Source of the DNA: an uncultured Clostridium sp.
GTDB taxonomy: Bacteria; Bacillota_I; Bacilli_A; RF39; UBA660
DNA: 64,000 nucleotides
Assembly: GCA_947427095.1 (NCBI GenBank)
Contig: CANEGO010000003.1
Location: 1-64,000, forward strand
Direction: 5' to 3'
Shown: in pieces, positions 44,848 through 54,220 of the stretch
How positions within the stretch are numbered: position 1 is the stretch's first letter
How the letters are laid out: each line of letters opens with the position of its first letter
Position numbers and translations under genes: made by a program
Notes under the pieces: model-generated
What the model saw: only the letters and a program-made list of their open reading frames with translations
What the model was told of the DNA's origin: nothing
Database searches by the model: none

Positions 44848-45066
44848 ATGATAATAGTTAATTTAGATGTAATGATGGCAAAAAGAAAGATGTCATTAAA
44901 TGAATTAAGCGAAAAAACTGGTATAACTCCAACAAATCTTTCTATCCTTAAAACTAATAAGGCAAAAGCAATAAGGTTTTCTACATTAGAAGTTATATGC
45001 AAGGTACTTAATTGTCAACCTAGTGACATATTAGAATATAGAGGTGAAGAAGATGGAAAACAGTAG
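44848..45066 (+). CDS. Small Cro/C1-type helix-turn-helix regulator (YozG-like)
   Basis: 72 residues: MIIVNLDVMMAKRKMSLNEL, SEKTGITPTNLSILKTNKAK, AIRFSTLEVICKVLNCQPSD. Compact HTH typical of DUF2975-linked regulators. The next gene overlaps its end by 14 bp. Likely regulates this three-gene operon. Confidence 0.88.
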   Translation: MIIVNLDVMMAKRKMSLNELSEKTGITPTNLSILKTNKAKAIRFSTLEVICKVLNCQPSDILEYRGEEDGKQ

Positions 45067-46255
45067 AATAAAAAAAGAAAACATATTTATTCCTATAATA
45101 TCTGCTATATTAATAGTAATTGTCGGTAAATTAAACATTGACTGGTATTTCAAGAGTTTAATATTTCCTTTTTTAATGATAGTTATATCAAGTACCATTT
45201 TGGTTATGGATGAAAAGGGCATAAATAAAAAAGCATATTATATGTTAATCCCAATAACATTAATAATATTTAGCAACCTTATTTTACTTGGTTTAAAAGG
45301 AAACTTAGATGGTAATAATGAATTATTAAACATAGTGGTGTTGCCAATTCTTATTTCAATTTATTTATTTTTATTAATAAATAAAAATTATAAAATTTCA
45401 CTTGATAACATCTTTCTTATGTTCAAGTTATTTCCAAATGGTTTATTTAAAAACTTAAAGTATATAAAAATTAATATATCAGAAAAGAAGAATAAAAAAA
45501 TAATAAACATTATCTTCGGCATTATAATAGGTATTTTATTTTCGTGGGTAATATTATTTTTACTAACTAGTGCGGATGATTACTTTAATAAGTTTTTATC
45601 AAAAATAATGATAAATATAAACATTAATTTTAATATATGGCTTATTATTAAATTTATAATATTCTTTATTATCTTATTTGCAATAGGAATAAATTTATTT
45701 AAATATAAAGACATAAATATGAAAGAAAGTAAAATAAAGAATATAGATAAAACAATGATAATACCTATGTTATCAGTTATTAACCTTGTGTTTATATTAT
45801 TCTTAGTATCAGAAATATCTAAGTTATGTGGCAACTTTTTACATATCCCACAAGGCTATATATATTCTAGTTATGCAAGAGAAGGCTTCTTTCAGTTATT
45901 GTTTGTAACTTTAATAAATTTTTCGATAATATTATATTTGATGTATAAAACGAATTTAATTAAAGAAAATAAGACTATTAGGATTTTGGTATTACTTTTA
46001 ATTGCATTTCAGGTTTTATTAATATTTAATTCATATTATAGGATGTTCTTATATATTGGAAAGTTTGGATTTACTAATCTTAGATTACAAGTGATATTGT
46101 TCTTATTTATGGAATTAGTTTTATTTGGAATAATTATTAAAAAGATAGTAAGTAATATTAAAAATGATGGGTTAATATTCTTAATAGTCATGACAACTAC
46201 CTATATTATTAACCTATACATCTGTAATGACTTATTTGTAAAACTTATTAGTTAG
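45053..46255 (+). CDS. DUF4173/DUF4153 membrane protein
   Basis: 400 residues from an ATG at 45053 (GAGGTGAAG upstream, inside the HTH gene). About ten membrane helices; ILFLLTSADDYFNKFL and IYSSYAREGFFQLLFVT are DUF4173 features. Function unknown. The reading frame remains open for 39 codons beyond the TAG at 46253-46255. Confidence 0.82.
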   Translation: MENSRIKKENIFIPIISAILIVIVGKLNIDWYFKSLIFPFLMIVISSTILVMDEKGINKKAYYMLIPITLIIFSNLILLGLKGNLDGNNELLNIVVLPILISIYLFLLINKNYKISLDNIFLMFKLFPNGLFKNLKYIKINISEKKNKKIINIIFGIIIGILFSWVILFLLTSADDYFNKFLSKIMINININFNIWLIIKFIIFFIILFAIGINLFKYKDINMKESKIKNIDKTMIIPMLSVINLVFILFLVSEISKLCGNFLHIPQGYIYSSYAREGFFQLLFVTLINFSIILYLMYKTNLIKENKTIRILVLLLIAFQVLLIFNSYYRMFLYIGKFGFTNLRLQVILFLFMELVLFGIIIKKIVSNIKNDGLIFLIVMTTTYIINLYICNDLFVKLIS

Positions 46256-46360
46256 GAATTATATTATGAAAAAGGTAATTATATAAAATTTGGAAGTTTG
46301 CTTGGGATTACTTCTAATAAACAAGTAGACGATTCTAAGAAAGAATATAATAAAAGAAAA

Positions 46361-46398
46361 AACATTAGTTCTTAATTATAAAACTAATGTTTTTTTTG
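46361..46398. terminator. Bidirectional terminator
   Basis: AACATTAGT-N13-ACTAATGTT followed by T6, between convergent genes. Confidence 0.75.
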
Positions 46399-48456
46399 TC
46401 ATTTATCTATTACTTCTTTTAAATCAAAGTAAAAAGCATATTCTAAATATAATTTATCACCTATTTTTGCATTTTTGGTTTCAACTTTTTTACCACCTAG
46501 GTATTTGTAAAACTCTATTGCGTTATCATTATCCGCTAAACACCATACAATCATATTTTTCTTTCCTTTATTATATAATTCTTTAGCGGTTTCAATAAAT
46601 AAATCGGTTCCTATGCCTTTACCTGTTTTTTCTGGCTTTATGTATAAACTTACTAATTCCGCGTCATATTTATCATTTTGATTGAGATTAAAACATGAAT
46701 ATCCTAGTATTTCACCTTTTTTATCTGCTACTAAAACAAGGTCTTTATACTCATCAAAACTAGCAATATAGCGTTTTGTTTGTTCTTTATAGTTAAGCTT
46801 TTTTAAGTATTTCGATTCAATTATTTTATCGTACGCACTTCGCCAGCCATCTATTTTTATTTTTGCCATTTGTTCTTGATCTTTTAATTCATTTTTTCTT
46901 ATTATGTAATCATTTCCAGGAGTCAATTTTAATAAGGCTTCATTCATGTTCGATAAAGCATTAATTATTTTATCATCATCAATAGCAAACGTTATACGTC
47001 CTACTAGTTCATTTTTATAAGGCCAGCTTATTGATTGACCAACTAAAAATCTTATTCTAGAAGCTTGATAGAAAAATTTTAATAAATCCTTTTCATTATT
47101 AATAACGCGCCCGTTATATTTCATACCTTTTACTTTAGTAAAATCTAGTATTGCAAAAAAACCGGATTCTGGTTGCAGATTTTTAGGGAAACTCGTATAA
47201 GGTAATCCTCTTAACGTCTTATTAGCTTTTTCATTATTACCTATTACAGCTTTAATTTCTTTTTCAAGTTTTCTTGATAATTGTTTATCGTCTATACTTG
47301 ATATTCCATTTACTAAAGCTTTAAGTAAATTAAATTTATAAACGTATGTTTCTCTTAACTGTTTAAAGTATATATCATATTCTTTTTTTCTTTCTTTACT
47401 GGTATTAAAGGCTCCTTTTAGGGCACATCCAACGATACTTGGGGAAGAATCCATTTCTTGGAAAATGCGGTTAACAATTTCTCTTATTATTATTTCGTCT
47501 GCAACTATAAAACCTGCCCTTAGGCTTGCTAGTCCATAACTTTTTGATAAACCAAATAATGATATTGTATTTCTAAACATTCCTGGAATTGTTGCTATTG
47601 GTTTAGCAATATTATCTTTATCATATGTTATATCACGGTATACTAAGTCATCAATTATAAAAACTCCTCTTTCAAGACATACGTTTGCGATCTCCTCTAA
47701 TAATTTTTGCTGTTTAACTCCCATTACTTTTCCGGTGGGATTATTTGGATTAGCGTTTAAAAATGCAACAACTCTAGGAACATAGCCACGCCTTCTGTTA
47801 TATACTTTTTGCAAACTTTCGTTTATGTCGTCAATCTTATTAGCTAATTTTACTGGATTTACTAACCAGTTGTCTTCTTTTTCTAGATTTAATACTTCGA
47901 CTTCTGCACCAGCTCTTTCCGCTCTTATCGTGAATAATCCATAATTTGGTCCAGTAACTAAAACTACATCACCTGGTTTAGAAATTACGTTTATAATCAT
48001 ATTAAAAGCGATAGAGGTAGAGGGTAAAAAAGTAATGTTATGAACTGATAAACCTTTTTCATCAACGTCTTCGTATGAATATGGTCTTGTATTAATAAAA
48101 CCTTCATCTTCTACGTAATCTAGTAAAACTTTTCTTATATTATCATCACCTTCGGTGTATGGATATTTATACATATTAGAAGATTCTAAATATTTTTTCA
48201 TTTCATCAATCGCCATAGGAAATGGTGGAAAATTAGTAGGGTTACCACTTCCTAAGTCAATATCAGGAATAACTGTTATATTTTCATCTCGAACTTCAAA
48301 ACCATAGAAATCAATTGCGTTTGCAATATCCTGCACGGTTGGATTAAAATTATCTCCATCATTTCTACTACCAATGTATGGAAGACCAAAACGCCTTTCT
48401 CCTAAGTATGAATTCTCTCTTAATAATCTATCAATTGCATTTGATTTTTTCAACAT
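46399..48456 (-). CDS. Class I/II aminotransferase fused to a GNAT acetyltransferase
   Basis: 685 residues; CGGAGG is 7 bp before the ATG. Residues about 1-505 are a PLP-dependent fold-type I aminotransferase (SGNPTNFPPF, LNANPNNPTGKVMG, FIIDDLVYRD, catalytic Lys in LFGLSKSYGLASLRAGF). Residues about 520-670 are a GNAT domain (SLYIKPEKTGKGIGTDLF, WCLADNDNAIEFYKYLGG). No frameshift separates them; the linker is short. The fusion suggests transamination and N-acetylation of the same amino compound, or a linked detoxification step. Monocistronic. Confidence 0.88.
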   Translation of the reverse strand: MLKKSNAIDRLLRENSYLGERRFGLPYIGSRNDGDNFNPTVQDIANAIDFYGFEVRDENITVIPDIDLGSGNPTNFPPFPMAIDEMKKYLESSNMYKYPYTEGDDNIRKVLLDYVEDEGFINTRPYSYEDVDEKGLSVHNITFLPSTSIAFNMIINVISKPGDVVLVTGPNYGLFTIRAERAGAEVEVLNLEKEDNWLVNPVKLANKIDDINESLQKVYNRRRGYVPRVVAFLNANPNNPTGKVMGVKQQKLLEEIANVCLERGVFIIDDLVYRDITYDKDNIAKPIATIPGMFRNTISLFGLSKSYGLASLRAGFIVADEIIIREIVNRIFQEMDSSPSIVGCALKGAFNTSKERKKEYDIYFKQLRETYVYKFNLLKALVNGISSIDDKQLSRKLEKEIKAVIGNNEKANKTLRGLPYTSFPKNLQPESGFFAILDFTKVKGMKYNGRVINNEKDLLKFFYQASRIRFLVGQSISWPYKNELVGRITFAIDDDKIINALSNMNEALLKLTPGNDYIIRKNELKDQEQMAKIKIDGWRSAYDKIIESKYLKKLNYKEQTKRYIASFDEYKDLVLVADKKGEILGYSCFNLNQNDKYDAELVSLYIKPEKTGKGIGTDLFIETAKELYNKGKKNMIVWCLADNDNAIEFYKYLGGKKVETKNAKIGDKLYLEYAFYFDLKEVIDK

Positions 48457-48609
48457 ATAAAACCTCCGTATATAATTGTATTATAACATGTATTGAATAT
48501 TATAAAGTAATACTTTTGATATATTTATTTACTCTAAATTTCTTTTATAATGCAACTTGACTCTTAAAAAGATAATGCTATAATATAAAGCTATTAAAGA
48601 AGGCGTATT

Positions 48610-49398
48610 ATGGAAAAGGTACTAAGATTAACTAAAAAAGAATTTGACGACTTTTTAAAATTTAAGAAAATAATTGGAGATACTTCTAGTGAGAGTATCG
48701 TTTATAAGATTGATAATGATACCATTTTAAAAGATTTAAAAGCTGAAGCGTTATATGAATTTAAATCTCCTGATGAAATGATATACACTGAAAATGACTT
48801 ACTTAAGTTTTCTGATGTCAAAAGCCAATATTATTATTTTGTAAAGAAAGTTATATATGTTGACGATGATTTAAGGGCTTGCACTATGGATATGTGTAAT
48901 GGTTTTGTATTAAATGTAATAGATGCTTTATCAATAAGTTTATCAACTATCATTAAATCAATTAATAGGTTTTATAAAGAAACAAAAAAAATAAGTTGTA
49001 TGGGCATAAAAGGATATGATATGAAATCAAACTTTATGTATGATGGTATTAACTTTGGTGCTATTGATACTATTCATTATTATTTTAGTGATGAGAACGA
49101 AGACGATATTTATAAATCAAACATAAGTTATTTTAATGATGATGTTGTAACACTTTTAGTTGATTTTTACTTTATGAATTTTGTTAAACAAAATAAACTT
49201 TTAAATGAGATGTATAAGTCTATAAAAAGCGGAGAATTAATAGATATAAATGGATTTATTACTATTTTAAGAAAAGAGCTTTCTGAGTATTGTGCGAAAA
49301 ATATTATTTATTTATCTGATGCTAAAGATGCAGTAGTTGAAAATATCAACACAACCGAACCATTTTGCCCGGTTTATTCTTTAAAAACTGGATTTTAA
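48610..49398 (+). CDS. Hypothetical protein with a protein-kinase-like pattern
   Basis: 262 residues. GDTSSESIVYKIDNDTILKD resembles a kinase glycine loop and Lys strand, CTMDMCNGFVLN the hinge, and GYDMKSNFMYDGINFGAIDT a degenerate catalytic loop (D-x3-N) and metal Asp. The usual HRD and DFG are not intact. My inference is a kinase-like or pseudokinase fold; no named family. It lies just outside the tRNA-Trp element. Confidence 0.45.
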   Translation: MEKVLRLTKKEFDDFLKFKKIIGDTSSESIVYKIDNDTILKDLKAEALYEFKSPDEMIYTENDLLKFSDVKSQYYYFVKKVIYVDDDLRACTMDMCNGFVLNVIDALSISLSTIIKSINRFYKETKKISCMGIKGYDMKSNFMYDGINFGAIDTIHYYFSDENEDDIYKSNISYFNDDVVTLLVDFYFMNFVKQNKLLNEMYKSIKSGELIDINGFITILRKELSEYCAKNIIYLSDAKDAVVENINTTEPFCPVYSLKTGF

Positions 49399-49630
49399 AA
49401 TATCATATAAAGCAGGATAAGAAATATTAATATTTTTTCTTCAATTAAACGGACCTTTAAAACGGAAAAAGTTATGTTTATAGTTTATTTGTTTGATTTT
49501 ACTTTATAATGTTTAAATTTGATGTGATTCATTTTGAATTTTTAATTATGCCACCAAAAGTGCCACTAGTAAGATATAAAAATAACAACAGTAGTCTTTT
49601 GAACAATTATTTACTCAGAAAAACCGCATA
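49399..49630 (+). other. Intergenic, no feature recognised
   Basis: AT-rich spacer between the kinase-like gene and the tRNA-Trp terminator. No ORF, tRNA or clear hairpin was found. Confidence 0.5.
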
Positions 49631-49653
49631 AAAAAACGACTTTTTTCAAGTCG
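49631..49653 (-). terminator. Original terminator of the interrupted tRNA-Trp
   Basis: On the minus strand GCGACTT and AAGTCG pair and are followed by T7, just after the displaced tRNA-Trp 3' half. Confidence 0.65.
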
Positions 49654-49666
49654 CTTTGCTTTCAAA

Positions 49667-49710
49667 TGGCAGGGGATGAGAGAATCGAACTCCCAACAGT
49701 GGTTTTGGAG
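49667..49710 (-). pseudogene. tRNA-Trp 3' half (left scar)
   Basis: 44 nt identical to the 3' part of the intact tRNA-Trp at 57536-57579, from the anticodon loop (CTCCAAAACC) to the encoded CCA. It stops at TTTTGGAG, where module 1 begins. Confidence 0.9.
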
Positions 49711-49870
49711 TTGATGACCTAAATATCATAGTCCCGTCATTATATATTTTATAATTTAGTGTAGCAATGATCAACATATAAATTACACTTTTATTTTAAC
49801 CAATTTATTTTCATTAATCAATACAAATGTTAACATTTGTATAAATATTTTTAAAATCGCGGGCTTCGCC
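49711..49870. repeat. 160-bp terminal inverted repeat, left copy (module 1)
   Basis: Exact reverse complement of 55837-55996 over all 160 bases by eye. Begins TTGATGACCTAAATATC directly after the TTGGAG core, ends GGGCTTCGCC. A further ~110 bp inward is similar but diverged. Confidence 0.92.
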
Positions 49871-49941
49871 GGTAAGTGTAGTTTCGAGAGTAGTTAATTC
49901 TTTTTTCTAAAAGTATATAAATAACTCTTAAAAATCAAAAC

Positions 49942-49980
49942 AAAAGAACCGCAAAGGGGTGTGGGGAAAGCGGGTCTTTT
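49942..49980 (-). terminator. Terminator of the anticodon-nuclease gene
   Basis: On the minus strand AAAGACCCGC and GCGGTTCTTTT form a stem around a C-rich loop. A diverged single arm of the same sequence is seen near 55730. Confidence 0.6.
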
Positions 49981-50011
49981 ATTTTATCTTAAATGAAATG
50001 ATTTATTTATA

Positions 50012-52360
50012 TTAATTCTTTTTATAACTTTCTATTAACTCATTTTTCCATTTATCAACATTTTTAATAAATTCAGAATTATTTCCAAGTTGTTTTTTTA
50101 CATGCACAGGATTAATCATATATATAAATGATATTAGGTTTTTAGCAGTTATTTGTTTCTCTTTCTGTGATATAAACTCATAAAAATTACTATCTGGAAA
50201 TGAAATTGCTTGATCACTTAAATGGCTTTCACTATTTAATACTAACCTATACATAAAATTTTCAAAGTAGTTTCTTAACTCATAAGGTATTAATTTCAAA
50301 ATATCTTCATCTCTCATAAAGAGTTCCATGCTATTTTTACATTGGAAAGTTGAGAAGGCTTCTAATATTTTTCTCATTGAATTTCCGATTGTTAAGTCAT
50401 ATTCATCATTAGGCTTTAGTGCATATTGATACATAATATTAAAGGCTTGTGTATATGAATTTTTATCGAATTTTCCAAAATCTTTAGTTTGTTTATCAAA
50501 TAAGGTTAAGTATGACATATTGAATTTTTTTAACTCTTCTTTAAATTTTTGGAAATTTATCATAACATCAATCTCATGAGTAAATATAATAACCTTGTTA
50601 ATAGGATTATTATTTAAAATTCTGCTTAATTTTAATCTTAAAAAAGAATACATACCAATTTTGTTTTCAAAATCAAAACTTGAAATTGGATCATCTATTA
50701 TTAATAAAAAATTATTAGTATATTCATTAGTTTCATCAGTGTTTTCGAGAATTTGAGCAAAAAAGTAACATAATGCAATGGCATTTCTTTCTCCAATAGA
50801 TAATTTTTTTAATTCTACTTTTTGGCCATAAGATAAAACCATATATTTGTCATGTTTACAAACTAATGATAATCTTTCTTTTCCAAAAAAAATATATTCT
50901 AAATCTTCATTTATTTTTTTTAATGCTATATCGAAACTTTTTTTCTGTGCGTTTATTTGATCTATTTTATTTTTTATTTCATTGCCAAGTTTTTTTAGAT
51001 TTAAAAGTTTTTCATTATTTTCGTGCTGAAATTTTAGCTTTTCATTATATATTATTAAATATGAATCTATTTCATTTCTAGCGATTATTTTGTTTAAATT
51101 TTGGCTGTTAGTTATAGTTTCGTTTATGTTATCTATCTTTTGGTTGTATTGTTTTATTTCTAATTTTAATTTATTAACTAAGGTTGTTAATTCAATAATT
51201 AATTTTTCTATTTCTAATCCTGAAATCGATATAGGAATATACACATTTTTGATTTTATTATCAATACTGTTATTAATAAAATCCATATGTTTATTTACTT
51301 CATCAATTTTAGAATAAATTGTAATACATAAGCCAGAGTTTAGAGACATATAGTCAGAAAGGTCAATATCAATATGTGTTAGTATGTAGTCGGATAATAT
51401 TTCAATATGTTGTTGAACATTTTCATTTAATACTTTCTTAAATGAATTAATTAATTTTTCTTTATAATTATAATCTATTGGTTGAAAACAATATGGACAA
51501 TAAGAAATGTTTTTTGAAAAATAATTTTTAGCTGAATCTATAATTTCTTGCATACCTTTTTCTAAAATTTCAAATATTAATTTTTCTCTTTCGTTTAATT
51601 TGGGTTTTTCAATTTTTTTTAACAGTAGTTCTTTTAAGTGTTTTTCAAATTTTTCTTTTAATTTATATTCAAAAATTAATTCTGGATATTTATTATTGTT
51701 AAGGGGCATAGTTGATAAAAACGTAATATTTTCTTCTAATTCTGTAATTTCTGCTTTAATATCTTTTTTCAGCGGCATAGATATTATAGAATTTAAAATA
51801 TTTTCACCTACAGAACTTTTTCTTGATAAATTTTTTATTTTTTGCTCTCTAGTTGCCCAACTTATTTCACTTTTTAATATATCTAGCATTTTATTTTTAT
51901 AATATATAGGGGACATAGAATCTTTTTCATTCTCAATCTTTTCTTTTTTTTGTTGTTCAATCTTATACTCTTTTTTTAATTTTAAAAATTCTTCATTATA
52001 TTTTTTTAATTCTTCTTCTAATTCTATTTGTTTTCCAAACATAACTATTGTATTCATACCATCTTCTGAAAATTTAATTTTATTATCAATAAAAGTTTCA
52101 TTAAAAATATATATATTACTTTTTTCTTCTTCTGTTAATGTAATTTCTTTTTGATCAAAATCATTTAGTCTTAAAACACTATAATTAGAATTAATATTTT
52201 TTTTCAAATCAAAAAAAGCATTTGAAATTGATGTTTTACCACTTCCATTTCTTCCATATATAAATGAAATTCTATCATCTTTATTTTTAAATAAATTGAT
52301 ATTTTTTTCTTCTTCAAAAAAACCACCTTTAATATTAATAGATTTAATATCCTTGAACAT
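50012..52360 (-). CDS. RloC/PrrC-like ATPase, putative anticodon nuclease
   Basis: 782 residues from an ATG at 52360 with GGAGG 5 bp upstream. AAA_13-type SMC-like ATPase: Walker A FIYGRNGSGKTSIS (about 36), a long coiled coil with CxxC in ISYCPYCFQPI (zinc-hook-like, RloC feature), signature KLSIGERNAIAL, Walker B FLLIIDDPISSFD. The C-terminus has SMRKILEAF and LVLNSESHLSD, matching the Arg-Glu...His order of the PrrC/RloC anticodon-nuclease site. These enzymes cut tRNA anticodon loops when phage attacks. A terminator-like hairpin precedes its Shine-Dalgarno. Confidence 0.8.
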   Translation of the reverse strand: MFKDIKSINIKGGFFEEEKNINLFKNKDDRISFIYGRNGSGKTSISNAFFDLKKNINSNYSVLRLNDFDQKEITLTEEEKSNIYIFNETFIDNKIKFSEDGMNTIVMFGKQIELEEELKKYNEEFLKLKKEYKIEQQKKEKIENEKDSMSPIYYKNKMLDILKSEISWATREQKIKNLSRKSSVGENILNSIISMPLKKDIKAEITELEENITFLSTMPLNNNKYPELIFEYKLKEKFEKHLKELLLKKIEKPKLNEREKLIFEILEKGMQEIIDSAKNYFSKNISYCPYCFQPIDYNYKEKLINSFKKVLNENVQQHIEILSDYILTHIDIDLSDYMSLNSGLCITIYSKIDEVNKHMDFINNSIDNKIKNVYIPISISGLEIEKLIIELTTLVNKLKLEIKQYNQKIDNINETITNSQNLNKIIARNEIDSYLIIYNEKLKFQHENNEKLLNLKKLGNEIKNKIDQINAQKKSFDIALKKINEDLEYIFFGKERLSLVCKHDKYMVLSYGQKVELKKLSIGERNAIALCYFFAQILENTDETNEYTNNFLLIIDDPISSFDFENKIGMYSFLRLKLSRILNNNPINKVIIFTHEIDVMINFQKFKEELKKFNMSYLTLFDKQTKDFGKFDKNSYTQAFNIMYQYALKPNDEYDLTIGNSMRKILEAFSTFQCKNSMELFMRDEDILKLIPYELRNYFENFMYRLVLNSESHLSDQAISFPDSNFYEFISQKEKQITAKNLISFIYMINPVHVKKQLGNNSEFIKNVDKWKNELIESYKKN

Positions 52361-52370
52361 AAATACCTCC

Positions 52371-52412
52371 AAAAAAGGCTCGTATTAAACTTATTAAAGT
52401 CTAATACGAGCC
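52371..52412 (-). promoter_or_regulatory. Attenuator-like hairpin upstream of the anticodon-nuclease gene
   Basis: On the minus strand GGCTCGTATTA and TAATACGAGCC form a perfect 11-bp stem, followed by T6 and at once by GGAGG and the ATG. It would end the HTH transcript before the nuclease unless bypassed. Confidence 0.7.
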
Positions 52413-52456
52413 CTTTAACTAGTTATATTATATCAAATTCGACAAAATAATAAAAG

Positions 52457-52699
52457 CTATTCAAAGAATTTATCCATAGTTATTCCTAGTACTACAGATA
52501 TTTTATATAGTGTATCGACAGAGCAACCGATTGCTCCTTTTTTATATTCTAATCTTCTTATAAAGTCATAAGATTTACCTACATCGACAGCTAATTGTTC
52601 CTGGGTAATACCAGCTTCTAATCTATATTTCCTAATATTATTAGATACTTTTACCATAAATTTATCATCAAAGTTAAATTCTCTTTTAAACGTTGCCAA
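52457..52699 (-). CDS. XRE-family helix-turn-helix regulator
   Basis: 80 residues from a TTG at 52699, placed 7-8 bp after GAGGTGAT. HTH: VSNNIRKYRLEAGITQEQLA, VDVGKSYDFIRRLEYKKGAI, then VDTLYKISVVLGITMDKFF. It is upstream of and codirectional with the nuclease gene and divergent from the HExxH gene, so it can control both sides from the 120-bp spacer. Confidence 0.85.
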   Translation of the reverse strand: MATFKREFNFDDKFMVKVSNNIRKYRLEAGITQEQLAVDVGKSYDFIRRLEYKKGAIGCSVDTLYKISVVLGITMDKFFE

Positions 52700-52708
52700 T
52701 ATAATCAC

Positions 52709-52825
52709 CTCGTAATTATATTTTCCTACAAAAGACTTTACACGTCCGGGAACTAAAAAGTCCTGTAGCGATTTACTTTATAATTGCTATATGCTAAAAT
52801 GTACTTAAGGTAGGTGATATTGTAA
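52709..52825. promoter_or_regulatory. Divergent control region of module 1
   Basis: 117 bp between the HTH gene and the HExxH gene. It holds an imperfect inverted repeat, CTACAAAAGACTTT (52726-52739) and AAAAAGTCCTGTAG (52755-52768), likely the HTH operator, and a possible -10 (TATAAT) near 52780. Confidence 0.5.
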
Positions 52826-54160
52826 ATGAATAATTATGATGTATCATTAAAAGGACTAGAAGATGCTTGGCATAAAAAAGATAATTATATTTTTACTAAA
52901 GATAAGAACGGGAAAAATATTTTAATTGAAAAATCAACGGGAAATGCTGTTTATGATGAATATCTTATAAATAAGTATAGGATGGTATTTGCTTGGTTAA
53001 AGGCCGTTAATTCAAGCTATGAAAGAGGAGATATTTATTCTAATACTATTTCGGAAAACGTTGAAAGTTTAGCTTTTGGAGATCATGGCCATAAAATTTA
53101 TGCTACTTTGATGGAAAATGTTAAACAACAGTTATTAAATGGTATTGATAAATATTATCTTTCGTCAGGTAATCTTACTATCCAAACCAAAGGAGCTATA
53201 GAAAATGGTTTAGATAGTGATGGATTAATAATTGCTGGTAAGCTTATATTTTGTGGTGGTACAAATGCTTCTTCTACTGTTAATTGGGTATCATATGCAA
53301 TACCAAAATTACAAAATCAACTTAATCCAACAGAAAAAAAACAATCAGTACCATCTAATGAGCATGATTACAAAGAAGAATATAATTTGCTTTTGAATAG
53401 TAGGACTGCTTTATCTAATTATAATGAACTTGTTAAAAATTTAAAGAGAAAAGCTTGGGAACATTTTGGAAATATAACTAGTACTACGAGTTTAGAAAGT
53501 AATATGTCAAAGAATATAACAGTTTATAGTTCACCACTATTAAAGATACATGGCTCTAACTTAGTTACTTGGCCAGTTGCTAATGGTAATGAAATATATA
53601 TTGATGAAAACTTTCTTAAAGATCCAAATAATGCTGATATACTTGTTTGTCAAATCATGCATGAGATTTGTCATAGTTTAGCCAATAATAAAAAAGATGG
53701 AACGCAACAATTTTTTGGCCATATTGGACATAAAACAGAAATGATTGGGCTTAATGAAGCGGCTACACAAATGTATGCAGAAGATATTACTGGAATAAGG
53801 TTATCTGAAGATGAAGATTATTTAATTCTTGTAAAAACTTGTATGAGAGTTTGTAAAATTTTAATTGGTGAGCAGTATGTTGCTAGCCAATATTTAGGTA
53901 ATGATTTAAGTTTTGAAAATAAATTTAATGAAATTACAGGTGGTAAGTTTGACGCTTTTGCGGGTATGATGAATACATTATATAATCTTTCTAAAAAATG
54001 TTATTATGATGAATATGAGAATGTTGAAGCATTGAAAATATACTTTGATAATATTTTAAAGTTTTTAAAGAAAAATTTTAAAAAACAATCAGATGTTAAT
54101 CCTGAAATATTTGAACAATTGAAAGATGAATTAGGAATTGATAAAAATATTAAAAAATAA
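52826..54160 (+). CDS. HExxH metallopeptidase-like protein
   Basis: 444 residues; AGGTGAT upstream. A zinc-peptidase signature HEICHSLANN is seen near residue 285 (QIMHEICH), preceded by NEIYIDENFL, as in ImmA/IrrE or M48-like folds; a third ligand is not certain (NEAATQMYAED about 310). The N-terminal half (about 1-170) contains YDVSLKGLEDAW and YLSSGNLTIQTKGAIENG and is unassigned. First gene of a plus-strand set with a phosphatase and an ART-like protein. Confidence 0.6.
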   Translation: MNNYDVSLKGLEDAWHKKDNYIFTKDKNGKNILIEKSTGNAVYDEYLINKYRMVFAWLKAVNSSYERGDIYSNTISENVESLAFGDHGHKIYATLMENVKQQLLNGIDKYYLSSGNLTIQTKGAIENGLDSDGLIIAGKLIFCGGTNASSTVNWVSYAIPKLQNQLNPTEKKQSVPSNEHDYKEEYNLLLNSRTALSNYNELVKNLKRKAWEHFGNITSTTSLESNMSKNITVYSSPLLKIHGSNLVTWPVANGNEIYIDENFLKDPNNADILVCQIMHEICHSLANNKKDGTQQFFGHIGHKTEMIGLNEAATQMYAEDITGIRLSEDEDYLILVKTCMRVCKILIGEQYVASQYLGNDLSFENKFNEITGGKFDAFAGMMNTLYNLSKKCYYDEYENVEALKIYFDNILKFLKKNFKKQSDVNPEIFEQLKDELGIDKNIKK

Positions 54161-54220
54161 AAGCTTATTATACGTTAGTGAAATAATATGAATTATAGAT
54201 GTTTTAGAAAGGATAAGTTT

